Source: Burkholderia dolosa
Lineage (GTDB): Bacteria > Pseudomonadota > Gammaproteobacteria > Burkholderiales > Burkholderiaceae
Direction: 5' to 3'
NCBI RefSeq assembly: GCF_902499135.1
Contig: NZ_CABVPR010000028.1
Span: 16,048-80,047 of the forward strand
DNA length: 64,000 nt
Shown here: in pieces, positions 58,682-64,000 of the stretch
How positions within the stretch are numbered: the stretch's first letter is position 1
How the letters are laid out: each line of letters begins with the position of its first letter
Made by a program: the position numbers and the translations under genes
The notes under the pieces: model-generated
Told to the model about the DNA's origin: nothing
What the model saw: only the letters and a program-made list of their open reading frames with translations
Database searches by the model: none

Positions 58682-59449
58682 ATGAGCGACGCCACCACCA
58701 CCGCGGCCGTGCCGCGCTTTTTCGTCGACACGGCGCTGCGCGCCGACGCGACGCTCGCGCTGCCGGCCGACGTCGCGCGCCACGCGCAGGTGCTGCGACT
58801 GCAGCCCGGCGACGCGCTCGCGCTGTTCGACGGCACCGGCGGCCAGTATCGCGCGCGGCTGATCGAGATCGACAAGCGCAGCGCGCTCGCGCAGATCGAC
58901 GGGTTCGAACCGGCCGAGGCCGAGCCGCCGTATCGCGTGACGCTCGCGCAGGGCATCGCCGGCGGCGACAAGATGGACTGGGTAATCGAGAAGGCGGTCG
59001 AACTGGGCGTGGCGGCAGTCGTGCCGCTGTCGACCGCGCGCGGCGTCGTGAAGCTGTCCGGCGAGCGCGCCGACAAGCGCGTCGCGCACTGGCGCGGTGT
59101 CGTTCGCGCTTCGTGCGAGCAGTGCGGACGCAACCGCGTGCCGCACGTCGCGCCGGTGCTCGGCTTCAACGCCTGGCTCGATGCGCTGCCGGCCGCGCCC
59201 GCCGACGGCGAGCTGCGGCTGCTGCTCTCGCCGCGCGCAAGCATCCCGTTCGCGTCGCTGCCCGACGCGGCGCCGGCCGCCCCCGTCACGCTGCTGATCG
59301 GGCCGGAGGGCGGACTGTCGCCCGACGAGGAAAGTGCGGCGCGCGCGCGCGGTTTTACCGCGCTGTCGCTCGGCCCGCGCGTGCTGCGCACCGAGACGGC
59401 CGGTGCGGCCGTGCTCGCCGCGCTCGCCGCGCGCTGGGGCGGGTGGTGA
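58682..59449 (+). CDS. rsmE: 16S rRNA m3U1498 methyltransferase
   Basis: This 255-residue SPOUT-type enzyme methylates U1498 of 16S rRNA. It begins with a PUA-like domain (PRFFVDTALRADATLALPAD) and carries the knot motif LLIGPEGGLSPDE near residue 206 and LGPRVLRTETAG near the C-terminus. The family signature is complete and the length is normal. A terminator follows within 70 bases. Confidence 0.94.
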   Translation: MSDATTTAAVPRFFVDTALRADATLALPADVARHAQVLRLQPGDALALFDGTGGQYRARLIEIDKRSALAQIDGFEPAEAEPPYRVTLAQGIAGGDKMDWVIEKAVELGVAAVVPLSTARGVVKLSGERADKRVAHWRGVVRASCEQCGRNRVPHVAPVLGFNAWLDALPAAPADGELRLLLSPRASIPFASLPDAAPAAPVTLLIGPEGGLSPDEESAARARGFTALSLGPRVLRTETAGAAVLAALAARWGGW

Positions 59450-59511
59450 CGCCGGCTCGATCGCGCGGCCGCGGCACCGCACGCGCGTCGCCGTGCGCGG
59501 TCCCGCAGACG

Positions 59512-59541
59512 CAAAAAAGCCCGCTCGAAGCGGGCTTTTTG
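59512..59541. terminator. Bidirectional terminator between rsmE and the barstar gene
   Basis: Stem AAAAAGCCCGC/GCGGGCTTTTT (59514-59524 with 59530-59540) around TCGAA separates two convergent genes. Confidence 0.85.
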
Positions 59542-59576
59542 TCGGACCGGCCAATGGTGAGCCGGCGAATTCGCGC

Positions 59577-60146
59577 TTACGCGAACGAATAGAACACGCG
59601 GAACGCGACCTTGCGCTCGGCCCAGAATTCGGCGGCCTCGCGGAATACGTCGAGCAGCGTCTCGCGCCCTTCTTTATCGAACTTCTGCGCGATCGGCAGC
59701 CCTTCGAGGACGATCACGAAGCCCGGCTGCGCGCCGGCCTTCGCGACGAGGTCGGTCAGGCAGTCGTACAGCGCATCGTAGTTCTTGCCGAAGTGTTTCG
59801 GAAACAGGAACGACGTCGCGATCGTTTCCATCACTTCCTGTTTCGACTGCGCGGCGCCGCAATACGCATACAGAAAGTGCTGACCGAGCCGACTGGCTTC
59901 GTCCGCAAGATCCTGCACGCGGAACGCGCGGATCGACTGCACGAGGTTGGGTCGCACGGTCGTGAAAAGGCTCATAGGCTCCTCGTTCGATGAAAGCCCG
60001 GGGTCAGCGGCTTCCTGTGGATCCGGCGCGCCGCCGACCTGTTGCGCCGCCGCGCGCAGTTGCATCACGCGCTGAAACAGATTGCCGTCGCCGGCTGCGA
60101 ACAGATCCGCCGCCGCCGTGTCGTGCGCGTAGATGGAGTCGCTCAT
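59577..60146 (-). CDS. Barstar-family ribonuclease inhibitor with N-terminal extension
   Basis: In this 189-residue protein the C-terminal half (about 85-189) carries the barstar signature FPKHFGKNYDALYDCLTD, with D124 and D128 in the positions of the two acidic residues that bind barnase. The first ~80 residues (MSDSIYAHDTAAADLF..., then an Ala/Pro/Gln linker) are extra compared with the ~90-residue barstar. It starts 16 bases after a secreted RNase gene, so it presumably protects the cytoplasm from that enzyme. A downstream Met (MSLFTTVRPN, codon 58) could be an alternative start. Confidence 0.85.
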   Translation of the reverse strand: MSDSIYAHDTAAADLFAAGDGNLFQRVMQLRAAAQQVGGAPDPQEAADPGLSSNEEPMSLFTTVRPNLVQSIRAFRVQDLADEASRLGQHFLYAYCGAAQSKQEVMETIATSFLFPKHFGKNYDALYDCLTDLVAKAGAQPGFVIVLEGLPIAQKFDKEGRETLLDVFREAAEFWAERKVAFRVFYSFA

Positions 60147-60162
60147 GCCGTTCTTCCCGAAG

Positions 60163-60594
60163 TCATTCAACAATGCGTTTAAAACTGTTGTAGTGGTCGT
60201 CCGTGTAATAACAGTTGTCGATCCGGCGCAGCGGCCCGCCGCAGACGATCCGGCGCGCACCGCGATTGCGCGCGCGCGGCGTCGGCACCGTGTACTCGCG
60301 ATAGTAGCCGCGCTTCGCCTTCGGCAGAATCCGCTCGCGGTTGCCGAATACGACGCCGTCCTTCTCGTACGGGTAAGGACCGCCGGCGCTGATCAGGCCG
60401 AGCGTGGTCACGGCCTCGCGCGGGAGACGGGACGTCGGGATCGTGTCGAACCCGCCGGCGGCCACGTCGGCCGAAACGGCTTCCCGTGCGTAGGCGGCGG
60501 AAACCAGACTGCCCGTCGGCGTGCCGACGATACCCATCGCGAACATCGCGAAGACGGACGCGAGCGCGCCGTTGCGGAGCCACTTGCGTGCCAT
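60163..60594 (-). CDS. Secreted guanyl-specific ribonuclease (barnase/RNase Sa family)
   Basis: This 143-residue protein has a signal peptide cleaved after AAYA (residue 36). The mature part resembles RNase Sa: ILPKAKRGYYREYTVPTP, RNRGARRIVCGG and YYTDDHYNSFKRI, giving E100, R114/R115 and H134 as the expected catalytic residues. Such enzymes cut RNA after guanosine. The inhibitor gene follows in the same operon. Whether it is a defence, competition or nutrient enzyme is not known from sequence. Confidence 0.88.
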   Translation of the reverse strand: MARKWLRNGALASVFAMFAMGIVGTPTGSLVSAAYAREAVSADVAAGGFDTIPTSRLPREAVTTLGLISAGGPYPYEKDGVVFGNRERILPKAKRGYYREYTVPTPRARNRGARRIVCGGPLRRIDNCYYTDDHYNSFKRIVE

Positions 60595-60968
60595 GAACCG
60601 GGGTTCCCGCTGTTAAATCAAGTAGTTGACGACCAACAAAGGCGTTAGCGTAGCGCTATTGTTCGCGCGAATCAATGTTCGATTCGGAATCGAACGGCAA
60701 AGCCTGCACCGAAACGGGCATTTTTTACCGAATTCGCGCCACGTTTATCCTTCATAAGATAAAATGCAGGCGGCATCTCTGGAGTGGCAAGTCTCTGCCT
60801 CCTTGCCACGCTCGCCGTCCGGAGCGCGGAGATGCCGACGTTGCTTATGGGAAGTGCGTTTGCGCGATGCCCGGCGGCGTGCCCGTTGCGGGCACGCCTC
60901 TTTTTGCCATTGTTTGCAATTGCGCGCGCCGCGCGATGCCGGTTCGACCGGCGGCGCGGCGGTTTGCG
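60595..60968. other. Intergenic region between the RNase gene and maeB
   Basis: This 374-bp region holds the upstream sequence of the minus-strand RNase gene and, further right, a structured plus-strand RNA candidate ending in a terminator, with a short tail before the convergent maeB stop. Confidence 0.6.
60766..60905 (+). ncRNA. Probable structured small RNA with three-way junction and terminator
   Basis: A nine-base outer stem CGGCATCTC/GAGATGCCG (60771-60779 with 60829-60837) encloses two hairpins: GTGGCAAG/CTTGCCAC (60784-60791 with 60802-60809) and GCTC/GAGC (60810-60813 with 60822-60825). About 38 bases later comes a perfect 10-bp terminator stem GGCGTGCCCG/CGGGCACGCC (60876-60885 with 60889-60898) followed by TCTTTTT. 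No coding frame fits. A TAAAAT hexamer (60760-60765) could be the -10. Polarity is clear because only the plus side has a U-run. Start and function are unverified. Confidence 0.6.
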
Positions 60969-63269
<2,301 letters not shown>

Positions 63270-63446
63270 GTGTCTCGTGACGTGCGGATTAGAATAACTG
63301 TTCGACGGCATTGTAGCGCCAATCGGTAGCCCCCAGACCGCCGATTCGGGTGCAACAGCCGCGACAAAAATGTACCGAACGGTGCAGGAGCGCCGCCGTT
63401 CCGCTCGTACAATGCCGTTCCTTCAATCGCTTCGGGTCCGTCCGCC

Positions 63447-64000
63447 GTGCCAGCCGCCTTGTCCGAGTTTTCGCTGATCGATCGCTTCTTCGCGCGCCGC
63501 GCGGCCCGCGGCGCACGCGCGTCGACGCTCGGCATCGGCGACGATTGCGCGCTGATCGCGCCGCGATCCGGCAAGTTGCTGGCCATTTCGACGGACATGC
63601 TGGTCGAGGGCCGCCACTTCTTCCCGGACGTCGCGCCCGACGCGCTCGGCCACAAGACGCTCGCGGTGAATCTGTCCGATCTCGCGGCGATGGGCGCCGA
63701 GCCGCGCGCGTTCACGCTCGCGTGCGCGTTGCCGCGCGCGGACGCGACGTGGCTCGAGGCATTCAGCGACGGGCTGTTCGCGCTCGCCGACCGGTACGGC
63801 TGCGAGCTGATCGGCGGCGACACGACGAGCGGGCCGCTGAATCTCTGCGTGACCGTGTTCGGCGAAGTCGCGCCGGCCGATGCGCTGCGGCGCGACGCCG
63901 CGCGCGACGGCGACGACGTGTGGGTGTCCGGCACGCTCGGCGACGCGCGTGCGGGCCTCGGCATCGCGCGCGGCGAATGGACGGCCGGCGCGCGCGAGGC
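63447..64000 (+). CDS. thiL: Thiamine-monophosphate kinase, N-terminal part (cut by window end)
   Basis: The frame starts with GTG (VPAALSEFSLIDRFFAR) and remains open to the last base, giving about 184 residues. ThiL landmarks are present: LGIGDDCALIA, STDMLVEGRHF, HKTLAVNLSDLAAMGA and LIGGDTTSGPL. The enzyme makes thiamine diphosphate in the final biosynthetic step. A TACAAT at 63408-63413 may be its -10. Divergent from maeB. Confidence 0.93.
   Translation, partial: MPAALSEFSLIDRFFARRAARGARASTLGIGDDCALIAPRSGKLLAISTDMLVEGRHFFPDVAPDALGHKTLAVNLSDLAAMGAEPRAFTLACALPRADATWLEAFSDGLFALADRYGCELIGGDTTSGPLNLCVTVFGEVAPADALRRDAARDGDDVWVSGTLGDARAGLGIARGEWTAGARE

Noticed and set aside
60595-60905. 6S RNA, 4.5S RNA or tmRNA as identity of the plus-strand structured RNA
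   Set aside because: The CGGCATCTC end is reminiscent of the 6S 3' end, but the large central bubble of 6S, the SRP tetraloop and the tmRNA tag frame are all missing, and the usual gene neighbours are absent.

Overview
The window is about 67% GC. Its gene order and protein sequences point to the main chromosome of a Burkholderia, most likely of the cepacia complex. The species is inferred from protein recognition and synteny (purH-ruvCAB, rplM-rpsI-erpA, leuS-lptE-holA, bamE opposite fur), not from a database search. The DNA is densely coding and mostly housekeeping. The two ends cut purH and thiL. I saw no tRNA, rRNA, CRISPR array, insertion sequence or prophage.

Layout. 1-9.4 kb: purH 3' end, ruvC-ruvA-ruvB, an MpaB-like oxygenase, tyrS-dtd-phosphatase (minus), anmK, erpA and the rplM-rpsI operon. 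9.5-14.4 kb: a small DUF1090 secreted protein, a probable small RNA on the minus strand, an OsmC-like protein, the RNase P RNA (minus), a DUF3025 gene coupled to pyrC, and a class II amidotransferase. 14.4-20.3 kb: an AT-richer leader followed by a 1,751-residue autotransporter. 20.4-28 kb: the gltIJKL glutamate/aspartate transporter, glutamate dehydrogenase, a LysR regulator and purB. 28-37.2 kb: a PuuB-like oxidase divergent from a TetR regulator, then gluconate uptake and Entner-Doudoroff genes (gntP-gntK, edd-eda, hexR). A low-GC toxin/immunity-like pair interrupts this last block. 37.2-47.1 kb: hemJ-like, proA, leuS-lptE-holA, bamE-dapB-exbB-exbD, and fur divergent. 47.2-53.7 kb: allA-alc, dctA with a GntR regulator, and a CynR-like regulator divergent from an MFS transporter. 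53.8-64 kb: gapA, tkt, speE, a VOC protein, rsmE, a secreted barnase-type RNase with its barstar, a second probable small RNA, maeB and the start of thiL.

How the genes fit together. Central carbon metabolism dominates: gluconate enters through GntP/GntK, passes through Edd/Eda under HexR control, and continues to GapA, transketolase and malic enzyme. Nitrogen handling is also represented by GltIJKL, glutamate dehydrogenase, AllA/allantoicase and the PuuB-like oxidase. The regulatory DNA is readable: tandem palindromes at the TetR gene, two HexR-like boxes between edd and hexR, a GntR-type palindrome in front of dctA, T-N11-A boxes near both LysR genes, and a LacI-type palindrome upstream of gntP.

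Most worth following up: (1) the minus-strand RNA at about 10.03-10.12 kb, with a perfect -10 hexamer, three hairpins and a UCCUCC loop; (2) the plus-strand structured RNA at about 60.77-60.91 kb; (3) the DUF2778/Tlde1-like protein with a two-helix membrane partner at 32.7-33.4 kb; (4) the secreted ribonuclease/barstar pair at 59.6-60.6 kb.
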